64,000 bases of DNA from an uncultured Faecalibacterium sp. (lineage in GTDB: Bacteria > Bacillota > Clostridia > Oscillospirales > Ruminococcaceae). Within the stretch, counting starts at the first letter, position 1; each line of letters begins with the position of its first letter. The translations under genes and the position numbers were made by a program. Location of the stretch: NCBI GenBank assembly GCA_934525845.1, contig CAKSZS010000008.1:1-64000 (forward strand). The letters run 5' to 3'. The notes below the pieces were generated by a model, which ran no database searches, was not told where the DNA came from, and saw only the letters and a list, made by a program, of their open reading frames with translations. Shown here piece by piece: positions 41,216 to 50,891 of the stretch.

Positions 41216-41297
41216 ACCCGCCGGAATGCCGCTGCCGATACAGGACGATCCGGCTGATTACCCACAAAACTACTTGACATTTGGGTGTCCGGCGGGT
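41216..41297. promoter_or_regulatory. candidate MocR operator: divergent pair of TCCGGCGGGT sites
   Basis: ACCCGCCGGA (41216-41225) and TCCGGCGGGT (41288-41297) form a perfect 10-bp inverted pair, 62 bases apart. The right one touches the -10 of the regulator promoter. Each copy points toward one of the divergent genes. Confidence 0.5.
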
Positions 41298-41302
41298 ATG
41301 CT
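41274..41302 (+). promoter_or_regulatory. promoter of the MocR gene
   Basis: TTGACA at 41274-41279, 17-base spacer, TATGCT at 41297-41302. Confidence 0.75.
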
Positions 41303-41397
41303 CCTATTATACGCAGAACTGGACCCGTGAAAATACCCAGAATAAAGTTTTTTTATGGGGTCAGTTTGGCGGAGTGCATGAATAGGAGAGGATTTTT

Positions 41398-42834
41398 ATG
41401 GTCCATTTGACCACAGCACTGGATGCGGCGTCCGGGGTGCCGCTGTACGAACAGCTGTACCGCAGCCTGGCGGAAGAGATGCGCACCGGGGCGCTGGCAG
41501 CGGGCACCCGGATGCCCGGCAAGCGGCGGTTGGCGGCAGAACTGTCCGTGTCGGTGAACACGGTGGATGCTGCGTATCAGATGCTGGCGGCGGAAGGGTA
41601 TCTGGTGGCCCGGGAGCGCAGCGGCTTTTATGTAGAGGAATACCTGGCGCTGCCGCAGCGGGAAGCCCCTGCTCCGGTCTGCCCGCCGCAGGAGCCGCCC
41701 GCCCCGGCGCTGCCGCCGGTGCGGTACGACCTGTCCACCCGGGGCGTGGACCCGGGACTGTTCCCGTTCCGCACCTGGGCGCGGCTGCAGAAGGAGCTGC
41801 TGTATTCCTCGCCGGAACTGCTGACCCCCGGCAACGCCCAGGGAGATCCGGCCCTGCGCCAGGCGCTGGCCGAGTATCTGGCTGAATACCGGGGGGTGCA
41901 GTGCCGCCCGCACCAGATCGTCGTAGGGGCCGGGCTGGAATATCTGCTGGGCCTGCTGGCCCCGCTCCTGCCCGGCCCTGCGGCGGTGGAAACGCCCGGC
42001 TATCCCCGGGCTTTGCAGGTGCTGGAAAACAATGGGGTGGCGTGCTGTTGTCTGCCGGTGGACGCGGACGGCCTGTCGCTGGATGCCCTGAACCGGTCGG
42101 ATGCGGCGGTGTGCTATGTGACCCCCAGCCACCAGTTCCCGACCGGCGTCACCATGCCGGCAGGCCGCCGGGCCGAACTGCTGCACTGGGCGGCGCGCCG
42201 CCCGGGTCAGCGCTACATCATCGAGGACGATTACGATTCCGAGTTCCGCTTCGACACCCGCCCGCTGCCCAGTCTGCAGGGCATGGCCGGGGCGGACGGC
42301 CCGGTGGTGTATCTGTCCACCTGCTCCCGCAGTCTGGCCCCCGGCATCCGCATCGCCTACATGGTCCTGCCGGAACACCTGCTGCCCGCGTGGCACGCAA
42401 AATACCGGCTGTACTCCGGCACGGTGAGCCGCTTTGAACAGCAGACGCTGGCGCGGTTCATCACGGAGGGGTACTTCACCCGGCATCTGGCCCGGGAGCG
42501 GGTGGCCTACAAGGTCCGGCGGGACGCCCTGACCGCCGCCCTGCGGGGGGCGTTCGCCCCGGAAGAGCTGACCCTTGCGGGCCTGCACACAGGCCTGCAT
42601 CTGCTGGCAAAACTGCACGATGCACCGCCGGATGCAGCCCTGCGGCAGGCGGCAGAACAGCAGGGCGTGCGGCTGAGCCTGCTGAGCGACTACGACCTGC
42701 CCGGCGCGGCCCGCTCGGCGGACGGCGCCCTGGTGCTGGGTTACGGTTCGCTGTCGGACGAAGCCTGTGCGTCGGTGGGGGAGACCCTGAAGAAGCTCTG
42801 CACGGCTGCGCGGGAAGCGTCTGTTGCCGTATAA
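41398..42834 (+). CDS. MocR/PdxR-family regulator with Arg at the PLP-lysine position
   Basis: A 478-residue fusion of an N-terminal GntR winged helix (residues 14-80, LYEQLYRSLAEEMRTGALAAGTRMPGKRRLA by sections) and a class I aminotransferase fold. Family members sense pyridoxal phosphate through a Schiff-base Lys in a TFSKxLAPGxRxGY motif. Here the motif reads STCSRSLAPGIRIAY, so R311 replaces the Lys. The conserved Asp and Tyr of the PLP pocket (IIEDDYDSEF) remain. It diverges from an ECF S component that it may regulate. ATG at 41398 with AGGAGAGG. Its last 94 bases overlap the convergent gene at 42741. Confidence 0.88.
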   Translation: MVHLTTALDAASGVPLYEQLYRSLAEEMRTGALAAGTRMPGKRRLAAELSVSVNTVDAAYQMLAAEGYLVARERSGFYVEEYLALPQREAPAPVCPPQEPPAPALPPVRYDLSTRGVDPGLFPFRTWARLQKELLYSSPELLTPGNAQGDPALRQALAEYLAEYRGVQCRPHQIVVGAGLEYLLGLLAPLLPGPAAVETPGYPRALQVLENNGVACCCLPVDADGLSLDALNRSDAAVCYVTPSHQFPTGVTMPAGRRAELLHWAARRPGQRYIIEDDYDSEFRFDTRPLPSLQGMAGADGPVVYLSTCSRSLAPGIRIAYMVLPEHLLPAWHAKYRLYSGTVSRFEQQTLARFITEGYFTRHLARERVAYKVRRDALTAALRGAFAPEELTLAGLHTGLHLLAKLHDAPPDAALRQAAEQQGVRLSLLSDYDLPGAARSADGALVLGYGSLSDEACASVGETLKKLCTAAREASVAV

Positions 42835-43652
42835 CGCCCGGCGGTCCACTGCCCGGGCAGGGCCTGGGTCTGCGGCACCGCACTGTTGTTGGCGAGGAAT
42901 TCCAGCGTGCGTTCCAAGGTGGGGTGATCCAGCGCGGTCAGGTCAGTGAGCAGGGAAGAGCTGCTGCTGCGCAGAGCCTGCGGCAGGGTCGTGGGCAGCA
43001 GGTCCAGATTCTGCCGGAAAAAGGCGTCCCACACCGCGCCCCGGGCCGCGGCGCGATGGCCGGGCGGCACGATGCCATCTGCGTCCATGGCGGTGAGAAA
43101 GGCGTGGGCATCGGCGGCAGAAATGCCCTGCACCGCGTCGGTGCGGTCATAGCGGGCCAGCTCGTCGGCGGTCATGGCCCCGGAAAAGCCCACCCGTACC
43201 GCTCCATACCGCGAGGCAATGCGCTCCAATACGCTTTCAGAGAGCGCCAGATAGCGGGTATCCTCCGGCAAAGCGAGCAGTACGGCCAGGGCTTCCCGGC
43301 AGCGGGCGGGGCCGGCGGCGGCATAACACTGCGCCAGAGTGGCCGTTCCGTCCGCAAAAGAAACAGAAAGCTCTGCCGGCAGCACCAGCAGGTCCAGGGC
43401 GTTCTGCTCCGCGTTCAGGTAGGCCAGCAGAAAACCGGGCTGCTCGTCCGCAATGCACAGCAGCACCGTGAGCTGATCGGTGACCCGGGGCAGCTCCACC
43501 GGAATGCTGCGCTCACTCTGTGCGGCCTGCCGCAGCCGGGTGTGCAGATACGCCCGGCTCAGCAGCACGGTGCCGCCTACCAGCGGCAGCAGCACCAGCA
43601 GCGCCGCCCCCAGCGCTGCCCAGAAAGGATTCCAACCCTTGCGTCCATGCAT
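42741..43652 (-). CDS. membrane-anchored LytR-CpsA-Psr-like protein (divergent)
   Basis: A 303-residue protein with one N-terminal membrane helix (about 10-30) and an extracellular domain that resembles a worn-down LCP domain: VLLCIADEQPGFLLAYLN, LDLLVLPAELSVSF, ATLAQCYAAAGPARCREAL, RYGAVRVGFSG. The Arg/Asp residues that bind the polyprenyl phosphate in true LCP ligases are not obvious, so activity is doubtful. Start at 43652 (MHGRKGWNP). Its 3' end overlaps the MocR gene antiparallel by 94 bases. Confidence 0.6.
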   Translation of the reverse strand: MHGRKGWNPFWAALGAALLVLLPLVGGTVLLSRAYLHTRLRQAAQSERSIPVELPRVTDQLTVLLCIADEQPGFLLAYLNAEQNALDLLVLPAELSVSFADGTATLAQCYAAAGPARCREALAVLLALPEDTRYLALSESVLERIASRYGAVRVGFSGAMTADELARYDRTDAVQGISAADAHAFLTAMDADGIVPPGHRAAARGAVWDAFFRQNLDLLPTTLPQALRSSSSSLLTDLTALDHPTLERTLEFLANNSAVPQTQALPGQWTAGRYTATDASRAAVQSFFRVSPTDAQASSDSEP

Positions 43653-43767
43653 GGTCCATCCCTGCCTTTCGGGGAGAGTATGGGCCAAATTTGAAAAAGT
43701 CATACAAAAACAAAATTCAGCTCCGGGCATGATAAATGAAATCTGTGCATACACTGAAGCAGATGTC

Positions 43768-43796
43768 TTGCGCCGGCGGACAAAATATGGTATAGT
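43768..43796 (+). promoter_or_regulatory. promoter of the glycine-riboswitch transcript
   Basis: TTGCGC at 43768-43773, 17-base spacer, TATAGT at 43791-43796. Confidence 0.6.
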
Positions 43797-43865
43797 CTTT
43801 CTGTTGTGCACAGCTGTGTATGGCAGAAAAACTGAAAAGACGTGCGGGGAAAATGCACCCCCGCA

Positions 43866-43951
43866 CTCTGGAGAAGCCCGCACACAGCGGGTGCCGAAGG
43901 TGTAAAGCAGCCCGGGACGGGCGGCTGAATCTCTCAGGCAAAAGGACAGAG
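43866..43951 (+). promoter_or_regulatory. glycine riboswitch aptamer
   Basis: The gcvT-type aptamer is clear: CTCTGGAGAAGC at the 5' end, GCCGAAGGTGTAA in the core, and CTCTCAGGCAAAAGGACAGAG at the 3' end by sections; CTCTG pairs with CAGAG to close P1. Only one full aptamer is seen; a GTGCGGGG/CCCCGCAC hairpin just upstream (about 43842-43865) may serve as a leader stem. An expression platform terminator follows at 44013. Confidence 0.93.
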
Positions 43952-44012
43952 CACCGTCTTTTGCGCTGCGGACAAGGACGTCCGGCGCGGGAAATGCAAG
44001 TGCTGTTTTTTG

Positions 44013-44047
44013 CGGGCAGAGCCTTTGGCGGGTTCTGCCCGTTTTTT
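44013..44047 (+). terminator. riboswitch expression-platform terminator
   Basis: Stem CGGGCAGA with TCTGCCCG (44013-44020 with 44034-44041) and a T6 run, 26 bases before the symporter start codon. Confidence 0.85.
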
Positions 44048-44072
44048 GATTGGTTCAGAGGGGGAAAACAGC

Positions 44073-45572
<1,500 letters not shown>

Positions 45573-45593
45573 GGCAGTAAGATAGGACCTCCG

Positions 45594-45628
45594 AACGCAC
45601 CTGCAGGATTTGCGGGTGCGTTTTTTTA
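45594..45628 (+). terminator. symporter terminator
   Basis: Stem ACGCACCTGC with GCGGGTGCGT and a T7 run. Confidence 0.85.
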
Positions 45629-45673
45629 GCGTCCGCTGCGTCCCATGTTGTGAATCTTTCACAAAAGCTGAGA

Positions 45674-45740
45674 TATTAGTATATCAGTAGTACTGAAAAT
45701 AGTCTGTTTCATTGACAGTCTCGAGAAAAGATGATATGAT
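45674..45740 (+). promoter_or_regulatory. promoter and palindrome of hydrolase locus 1
   Basis: TTGACA at 45712-45717, 17-base spacer, TATGAT at 45735-45740. Upstream at 45674-45696 is AGTATATCAGTAGTACTGA, matching the palindrome upstream of hydrolase locus 2; only its right half-site TAGTACTG is well kept. Confidence 0.6.
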
Positions 45741-45875
45741 TTGCTCAACATATGAGCCGGTTTGTGCCGCTGCATCAAGAATTTTGCGGGGCAGCCGGCT
45801 TTGTACACAGAACAGGCCGGTATGAGCCGGACTGGCGAAACGGGCGGGATCCGCCCGGTGGAAGGAGAGATTCGT

Positions 45876-46486
45876 ATGAATCGCAGAGAATTTTTGAAGG
45901 CGACTGCTGCAACGGCGGTGGCAGCAGGTGCAATGGCCAGCGCAGCGCCGGCTTTCTTTACATCCGTCACAACGCTTCTTCCACTAAGAACATCGGCAAG
46001 ACCGATATCATGATCGCTGTGGGCTTCTCGGCCGGCAGCCTGAACATCATGCAGGTCATCGCAAGACAGTACGGCAGCCAGACTACGCCGGATAAGATTT
46101 ATCCCAACTACGTCTGCGATGCAGTGGACCACGAGAGCGCGGACCTGCAAGTGGTCGTTCCCGTCTACGGCTTCTTCACGGATGGCATGGACTTCAGCCA
46201 GAACCCCAACCTGCCCGCTGTCTTCGGCGTGGTCGGTCAGAAGGACTTCCTGAGCGAAATGATCCTGGCCTGCGTGCCGCAGGGCATCAAGACCTTCCCC
46301 GACTTCAGCTTCTATCTGGCACCCGATGCACCCCACGGCTTTGGTCTGGGCACTGGCACCAAGGGCTACGTCAACGCTTTTACGCAGGCAGCACAGTGGC
46401 CCGATATGGCCATCAACTTCATCGAGAGCCGCCTGGGTCTGCAGGAAAAGACCATTGACATGGACTCTGTGGCGTTCGCGTGGTAA
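45876..46486 (+). pseudogene. broken alpha/beta hydrolase (copy 1): internal deletion and frameshift
   Basis: The first 30 codons (MNRREFLKATAATAVAAG...) are a Tat-type signal nearly identical to that of the intact gene at 46882. Right after it, near 45955, the sequence jumps to the middle of the hydrolase (KNIGKTDIMIAVGFSAG), removing about 200 codons. The 3' part lies in a different frame from the signal and runs to a stop at 46486. The 5' frame ends near 46013. The catalytic GFSAG and DAPHG segments survive but would not be translated from this start. It includes its own promoter region and a hairpin after the stop. Confidence 0.88.
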
Positions 46487-46530
46487 ACGAACTCATTTTG
46501 CCTCCTCATCTGTATTTCTCATTCCCAAAC

Positions 46531-46564
46531 AGCAAGGGCCTGCACTCCGGTGCAGGCCCTTGCT
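46531..46564 (+). terminator. hairpin after the broken hydrolase
   Basis: Perfect 14-bp stem AGCAAGGGCCTGCA (46531-46544) with TGCAGGCCCTTGCT (46551-46564). The core AAGGGCCTGCA matches the terminator after the intact copy, so it was part of the duplication; its T run has been lost. Confidence 0.7.
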
Positions 46565-46672
46565 GCCGTTTCCGGAAGCGGTACTGTTTTTCGCCGGAGC
46601 AGAGAGGAAAATTCTCCTCGTCTGCCTGCACAAACCCTGCAGACGGGTGTTGTGTATCTTTCACAAAAACTT

Positions 46673-46743
46673 CAGTACTAGTATATCAGTAGTGCTGAAA
46701 AGCGGCAAAAACTCTTTACAAAATGAAATAAAAATGATACACT
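46673..46743 (+). promoter_or_regulatory. promoter and palindromic operator of hydrolase locus 2
   Basis: CAGTACTA-N9-TAGTGCTG at 46673-46697 is an inverted repeat (one G-T-type difference). It lies directly upstream of TTTACA (46715-46720), 17-base spacer, TACACT (46738-46743). Confidence 0.6.
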
Positions 46744-46881
46744 TTACACAACATTCGAGCCGATTTGTGCCGATACAGCAAAGTTTTTTGCTGCCGGGCA
46801 ATTGGTTCCTACACAGAATAAGCCTGACGGGAATCGGGCTTTCTGAGAGGGCGAGACCGCCCGGTGGAAGGAGAAAACAGT

Positions 46882-48066
46882 ATGAATCGCAGAGAGTTTT
46901 TGAAGGCTTCTGCCGCAACGGCAGTGGCAGCAGGCGCAATGGCTGCCGCAGCACCGGCTTCCTTTGCAGCAGACAGCGGCGTGCACACCGATGCAGAAGT
47001 GCAGGCCATGGTCAAGGAAGAACTGAAGGTCGCCCGTGACGTGGCATTCTACCCCGCCGCTTACAAGGGCGATTTCGACAAGTTCTACGTCCTGTTCCAC
47101 AAGCTGTCCCGTGCTCAGTACGAGAAGGTGGACGGTGCTGCAGTTGCAGGCATCAACGCTTCTCACTACGATATGTGCGTGGCTCTGACCAATGCCCGCA
47201 AGGCTCTGCGTCAGGTCAAGGACCCCAAGAGCACCGTGTGGGAGATCTGGGGCGACCAGATGGCAGTGGAGTCCCCCCTGCCCACCAACTGGAGCAACTG
47301 CTACGATAACGAGGGCTTCCGCCCCTTCCTGAACCCCTATCTGCTGCCTCACCAGGGCAAGGTCAAGGGCAACGTCATCGTCATTGCCGGCGGCGGCAGC
47401 ACCCACCGCAACAACGTGGTGGAAGGCTACCCTGTGGCCGAGTACTTCAACAAGCAGGGCTACAACGCCTTTGTGCTGCAGCGCCGTGTGAACCCCTACG
47501 CCGCTGTGGACCAGCAGCTGGACCTGGCCCGTGCCATCCGCTTCCTCCGTGCCAATGCTTCCGCCAAGAACATCGGCAAGACCGATATCATCATGGCAGT
47601 GGGCTTCTCGGCCGGCGGCATGAACATCATGCAGGTCATCGCCAACCACTACGGCAACCAGACCACCCCGGACAAGGTCTACCCCGATTACGTCTGCGAC
47701 GCAGTGGACCACGAGAGCGCCGACCTGCAGGTGGCTGTGCCCGTTTACGGCCTGTTCGTCACCGGTCTGGACTTCAGCAAGAACCCCAACCTGCCCCCGG
47801 TCTTTGGTGTTGTGGGCCAGAAGGACGGCCTGAGTGCCATGATGCTGCCCTCCCTGCCGGAGTGCGCCATGATCTTCAAGGACTTCAGCTTCTACCTGGC
47901 ACCGGACGCTCCCCACGGCGTTGGCCTGGGCACTGGTACCGAGGGCTATGTCAATGCCTACACCCAGATCGCACAGTGGCCGGATATGGCAGTGAACTTC
48001 ATCGAGAGCCGCATCGGCCTGCAGGAGAAGACCATCGATATGGACTCTGTGGCCTTTGCATGGTAA
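46882..48066 (+). CDS. secreted alpha/beta hydrolase with Tat-type signal
   Basis: A 394-residue protein. The first 33 residues form a twin-arginine-type signal (NRREFLKAS, then a weakly hydrophobic Ala-rich stretch, then an APASFA cleavage region). The mature part is an alpha/beta hydrolase: the nucleophile elbow VGFSAGG with Ser243, the oxyanion region IAGGGST, and the catalytic His in APDAPHG. It resembles the BD-FAE/acetyl-esterase group often active on plant polysaccharide decorations. The ATG at 46882 has GGAAGGAG upstream. A second, broken copy lies just before it. Confidence 0.85.
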   Translation: MNRREFLKASAATAVAAGAMAAAAPASFAADSGVHTDAEVQAMVKEELKVARDVAFYPAAYKGDFDKFYVLFHKLSRAQYEKVDGAAVAGINASHYDMCVALTNARKALRQVKDPKSTVWEIWGDQMAVESPLPTNWSNCYDNEGFRPFLNPYLLPHQGKVKGNVIVIAGGGSTHRNNVVEGYPVAEYFNKQGYNAFVLQRRVNPYAAVDQQLDLARAIRFLRANASAKNIGKTDIIMAVGFSAGGMNIMQVIANHYGNQTTPDKVYPDYVCDAVDHESADLQVAVPVYGLFVTGLDFSKNPNLPPVFGVVGQKDGLSAMMLPSLPECAMIFKDFSFYLAPDAPHGVGLGTGTEGYVNAYTQIAQWPDMAVNFIESRIGLQEKTIDMDSVAFAW

Positions 48067-48112
48067 TTTAAGTTTTTCTTACCTCCTCATTTATATTCCT
48101 CATCCCCAACCG

Positions 48113-48145
48113 AAAAGGGCCTGCACACTGTGCAGGCCCTTTTTC
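48113..48145 (+). terminator. hydrolase terminator
   Basis: Stem AAAGGGCCTGCAC (48114-48126) with GTGCAGGCCCTTT (48130-48142), T run. Confidence 0.85.
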
Positions 48146-48179
48146 TGTTGCTGTGATGTGATTTTTAGCGTGCTCGCCC

Positions 48180-49490
48180 TTATTTTTTCTTTTTCCGGGG
48201 TGCAGAAGCGCCTTTTTTGCCAGGCCTGGTTTTGCCGAGATGCCCCTTTGGGGCGGCGGCACTGCGCCCGGCGGCAAGGCCGCTGCCAAAGGCCCAGTGC
48301 AGGTTGTAGCCGCCGCACCGGCCGGTGCAGTCCAGCGTTTCGCCCACAAAGTACAGCCCCGGACAGCCTTTGAACTGAAAGTCCGGTTCCAGCTCGGTCA
48401 GGCTCAGACCGCCGCCGGTCACCTGGGCCTGCTTCCAGCCCATCGGCTGGAGTGAATGGAACGGCAGCGTCTGGGCGGCGTGCGCCAGACGCTCCCAGTC
48501 AGTCTCCGGAAAGCGCTGCAGGCCGGTCTCCGGCAGGCGGGCAGCTTTCCAGAGGAACCGGCCCAGTTTGGGGTTCAGCAGACCGGTCCAGAAGTCGGCG
48601 GCAGTGTCGCAGCCCAGCTCTGCGGCGTGGGCGCGGAACAGTTCCGCACAGGAGCCGCTTCCGCTCCGGGTGTGCCAATCCGGAAAAACATCCAGCTGCA
48701 GGCCGGCGGGCGTGCTGCCCGGCGTCAGCTGCAGGCTCAGATCCATGATGCAGATGCCGGACAGGCCGTAGTCCGTGAACTGTACTTCACCCTGTGCAGA
48801 AGCGGCTGCGCCGGCTGTCTGCCCGGCAGACAGCTGTACAGTGGCCTTGGTACGGATGCCGGACAGCGTTTTGTCCGGTTTTTCGCACTGCAGCGGCACC
48901 AGAGCGGGGTACAGCGGCTCCAGTTTGCCGCCGCATTGCGCCGCGAACCGAGGGCCGAAGCCGTCCGTGCCGAACTGCGGCCCGGCGGAACCGCCCATGG
49001 CACAGATGACCGCGTCTGCATACAGGCTGTCATCGGTGCCGTCTGCCCTGCTGAACAGCACCCGGTAGCCGTTCCGGCTCTGGCTCAGGGTCTGCACGGT
49101 GCAGCCGGTGCAGATCTCCACACCGCACCGGGCAAGGTGATGTTCCAGCAGAGTCAGCACATCCGCCGCCTGATTGCTGTAGGGGTAGACGCGCCCGGTT
49201 TCGTCGGTGTGGGTGCACAGACCCAGCGTGTGGAACCAGCCCAGCGGGTCGGCACCGGCCACAGCGTCCAGCAGAGTCCGCAGGACGTCCGGGGCAGCGG
49301 AAACATAGTCCGCTGGGGTCAGCCCTTCGTGATCCAGATTGCAGCGGCCATTGCCGGTGGCCAGCAGCTTTTTGCCGATGCGGGGGTTGCGTTCCAGCAC
49401 CGTGACGCGGGCGGAAGGGTTCGTCTGGGCCGCCGCGAGGGCCGCGGCCAGCCCCGCCGCGCCGCCGCCCAGAACCAGGATATGTGCCAT
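48180..49490 (-). CDS. HI0933-family NAD(P)/FAD-dependent flavoprotein (BaiN-like)
   Basis: A 436-residue flavoprotein. The FAD-binding Rossmann motif is GGGAAGLAAALAAA at residues 8-21, ERNPRIGKKLLATGNGRCNL is the family signature, and the C-terminal FAD site is VGETLDCTGRCGGYNLHWAFGSG. In Clostridium scindens the related BaiN reduces bile-acid intermediates, but most members have no known role, so no substrate is assigned. A Lys-rich tail ends it. Confidence 0.88.
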   Translation of the reverse strand: MAHILVLGGGAAGLAAALAAAQTNPSARVTVLERNPRIGKKLLATGNGRCNLDHEGLTPADYVSAAPDVLRTLLDAVAGADPLGWFHTLGLCTHTDETGRVYPYSNQAADVLTLLEHHLARCGVEICTGCTVQTLSQSRNGYRVLFSRADGTDDSLYADAVICAMGGSAGPQFGTDGFGPRFAAQCGGKLEPLYPALVPLQCEKPDKTLSGIRTKATVQLSAGQTAGAAASAQGEVQFTDYGLSGICIMDLSLQLTPGSTPAGLQLDVFPDWHTRSGSGSCAELFRAHAAELGCDTAADFWTGLLNPKLGRFLWKAARLPETGLQRFPETDWERLAHAAQTLPFHSLQPMGWKQAQVTGGGLSLTELEPDFQFKGCPGLYFVGETLDCTGRCGGYNLHWAFGSGLAAGRSAAAPKGHLGKTRPGKKGASAPRKKKK

Positions 49491-49585
49491 GCGGGCACCT
49501 GCCTTTCTTGCAGAAGTTTGGTTTTATTGTAGCAGAACCCCGCCCGGAACGCAACGAACCGGGCCTTTTTTGCCCGATGCAACCG

Positions 49586-49628
49586 GCGGTTGACAAATTT
49601 CCAGGCGCAAATGGTGGTTGTCAACCGC
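49586..49628. promoter_or_regulatory. inverted repeat operator of the XRE gene
   Basis: GCGGTTGACAA (49586-49596) and TTGTCAACCGC (49618-49628) form a perfect 11-bp inverted repeat with 21 bases between. The right arm overlaps a likely -35; TATGCT at 49638-49643 is the best -10 though the spacer is only 14. It suits autoregulation by the downstream HTH protein. Confidence 0.6.
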
Positions 49629-49702
49629 AGAATATGGTATGCTGAGGGCGGAAAAACAGCTGTGAACCCCGATGACAAACCGAACGACGAAAAGGAGAAG
49701 CA

Positions 49703-50692
49703 ATGATTTTAGCGGAAAAGATCGCCCAGCTGCGCAGGCAGAAGGGCTGGAGCCAGGAAGAACTGGCCAACCATTTGCAGGTATCCCGGCAGGCGGTGTC
49801 CAAGTGGGAGGGCGGCGCGTCCATCCCGGACCTGGACAAGATCTTAAAACTGAGCGCCCTGTTTGAGGTGTCCACCGACTACTTATTGAAAGATGAACTG
49901 GAAGCGCCGGAAGTCCGTGTGCAGTCCGTTGTGGAAGAGACCGTCCGGGAGCCGCTGCGCACCGTCACACTGGACGAGGCGAACGACTACCTGGCGCTGG
50001 TGCAGGCATCCTGCGGGCGCATGGCGGTCGGCGTGGGGCTGTGCATCCTGTGCCCGGCAGCATTGTTGCTGCTCGGAGCCTGGGCCGACGGCACCCCGCG
50101 GGAGGACTTTGCCGCCGGAGCAGGAATCATCATTCTATTGGTGCTGGTGGCACTGGGGCTGCTGTGCATCCTCCCGGCGGCAATGCAGCTGGACGGGTAC
50201 GAGTATCTGGAAAAAGAGCCGTTCCAGCTGGAATACGGCGTGGCGGGCATCGTGGAAAAGCTGAAAAAAGAATATGCCCCGCAGATGCAGCGGCAGAACA
50301 CCTGGGGCGTGGTGGGGTGCGTGCTCTCGGTGGTGCCGCTGATGGCGGCGGTGATGCTGGGCGCGTCTGACTTCTGGATGGCGGCGATGGTCTGTCTGCT
50401 GCTGGGCATCGTGGCGGGGGCGGTCCAGCCGCTGGTCCGGGCCGGGATGCAGCAGGCAGCCTTCGACAAGCTTTTGCAGGCCGGGGATTATACCGTGTAC
50501 AACAAGCAGGTGACCCGCCGGGTGGGCTGGTGCGCGGGAGCCTACTGGTGCTGTGTGACCGCTCTGTATCTGGCCGTGAGCTTCCGCAATGACAGCTGGG
50601 AGACCAGCTGGCGCATCTGGGCGGTGGCCGGGGTGCTGTTTGCAGCGGTGTGGCTGGCCGTGCGTGCCTGGGCGACAAGAGAACGAGAATAA
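49703..50692 (+). CDS. membrane-bound XRE-family regulator
   Basis: A 329-residue protein with an N-terminal HTH_3 domain (residues 5-60, GWSQEELANHLQVSRQAVSKWEGG) followed by four to six membrane helices in pairs (about 105-125, 140-160, 200-245, 285-320). This layout, a cytoplasmic HTH on a membrane body, is common in Clostridia and may link membrane stress to transcription. It has an 11-bp inverted repeat in its promoter and its own terminator. Ligand unknown. Confidence 0.85.
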   Translation: MILAEKIAQLRRQKGWSQEELANHLQVSRQAVSKWEGGASIPDLDKILKLSALFEVSTDYLLKDELEAPEVRVQSVVEETVREPLRTVTLDEANDYLALVQASCGRMAVGVGLCILCPAALLLLGAWADGTPREDFAAGAGIIILLVLVALGLLCILPAAMQLDGYEYLEKEPFQLEYGVAGIVEKLKKEYAPQMQRQNTWGVVGCVLSVVPLMAAVMLGASDFWMAAMVCLLLGIVAGAVQPLVRAGMQQAAFDKLLQAGDYTVYNKQVTRRVGWCAGAYWCCVTALYLAVSFRNDSWETSWRIWAVAGVLFAAVWLAVRAWATRERE

Positions 50693-50727
50693 AAGGATCA
50701 ACGGCCCGGGAGGGCGAAGATGCGAAA

Positions 50728-50775
50728 AACACCAGGCGGCTGCATCGTGTCGGTGCAGCCGCCTGGTGTTGTACT
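50728..50775 (+). terminator. hairpin after the XRE gene
   Basis: Perfect 17-bp stem (50728-50744 with 50754-50770), 9-base loop. The following bases (GTACTT) give only a weak T tract. Confidence 0.65.
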
Positions 50776-50891
50776 TATGGATTCAAAACGGTCTCGGCGC
50801 GTTCCGGAATTTCCGGCGGCAGACCTGCCTCCCGGCGGGCAGGCGAAGCGGCTTGAGGAGCTGCCGTGCAGGGCCGCAAAGAAAAAGACGA

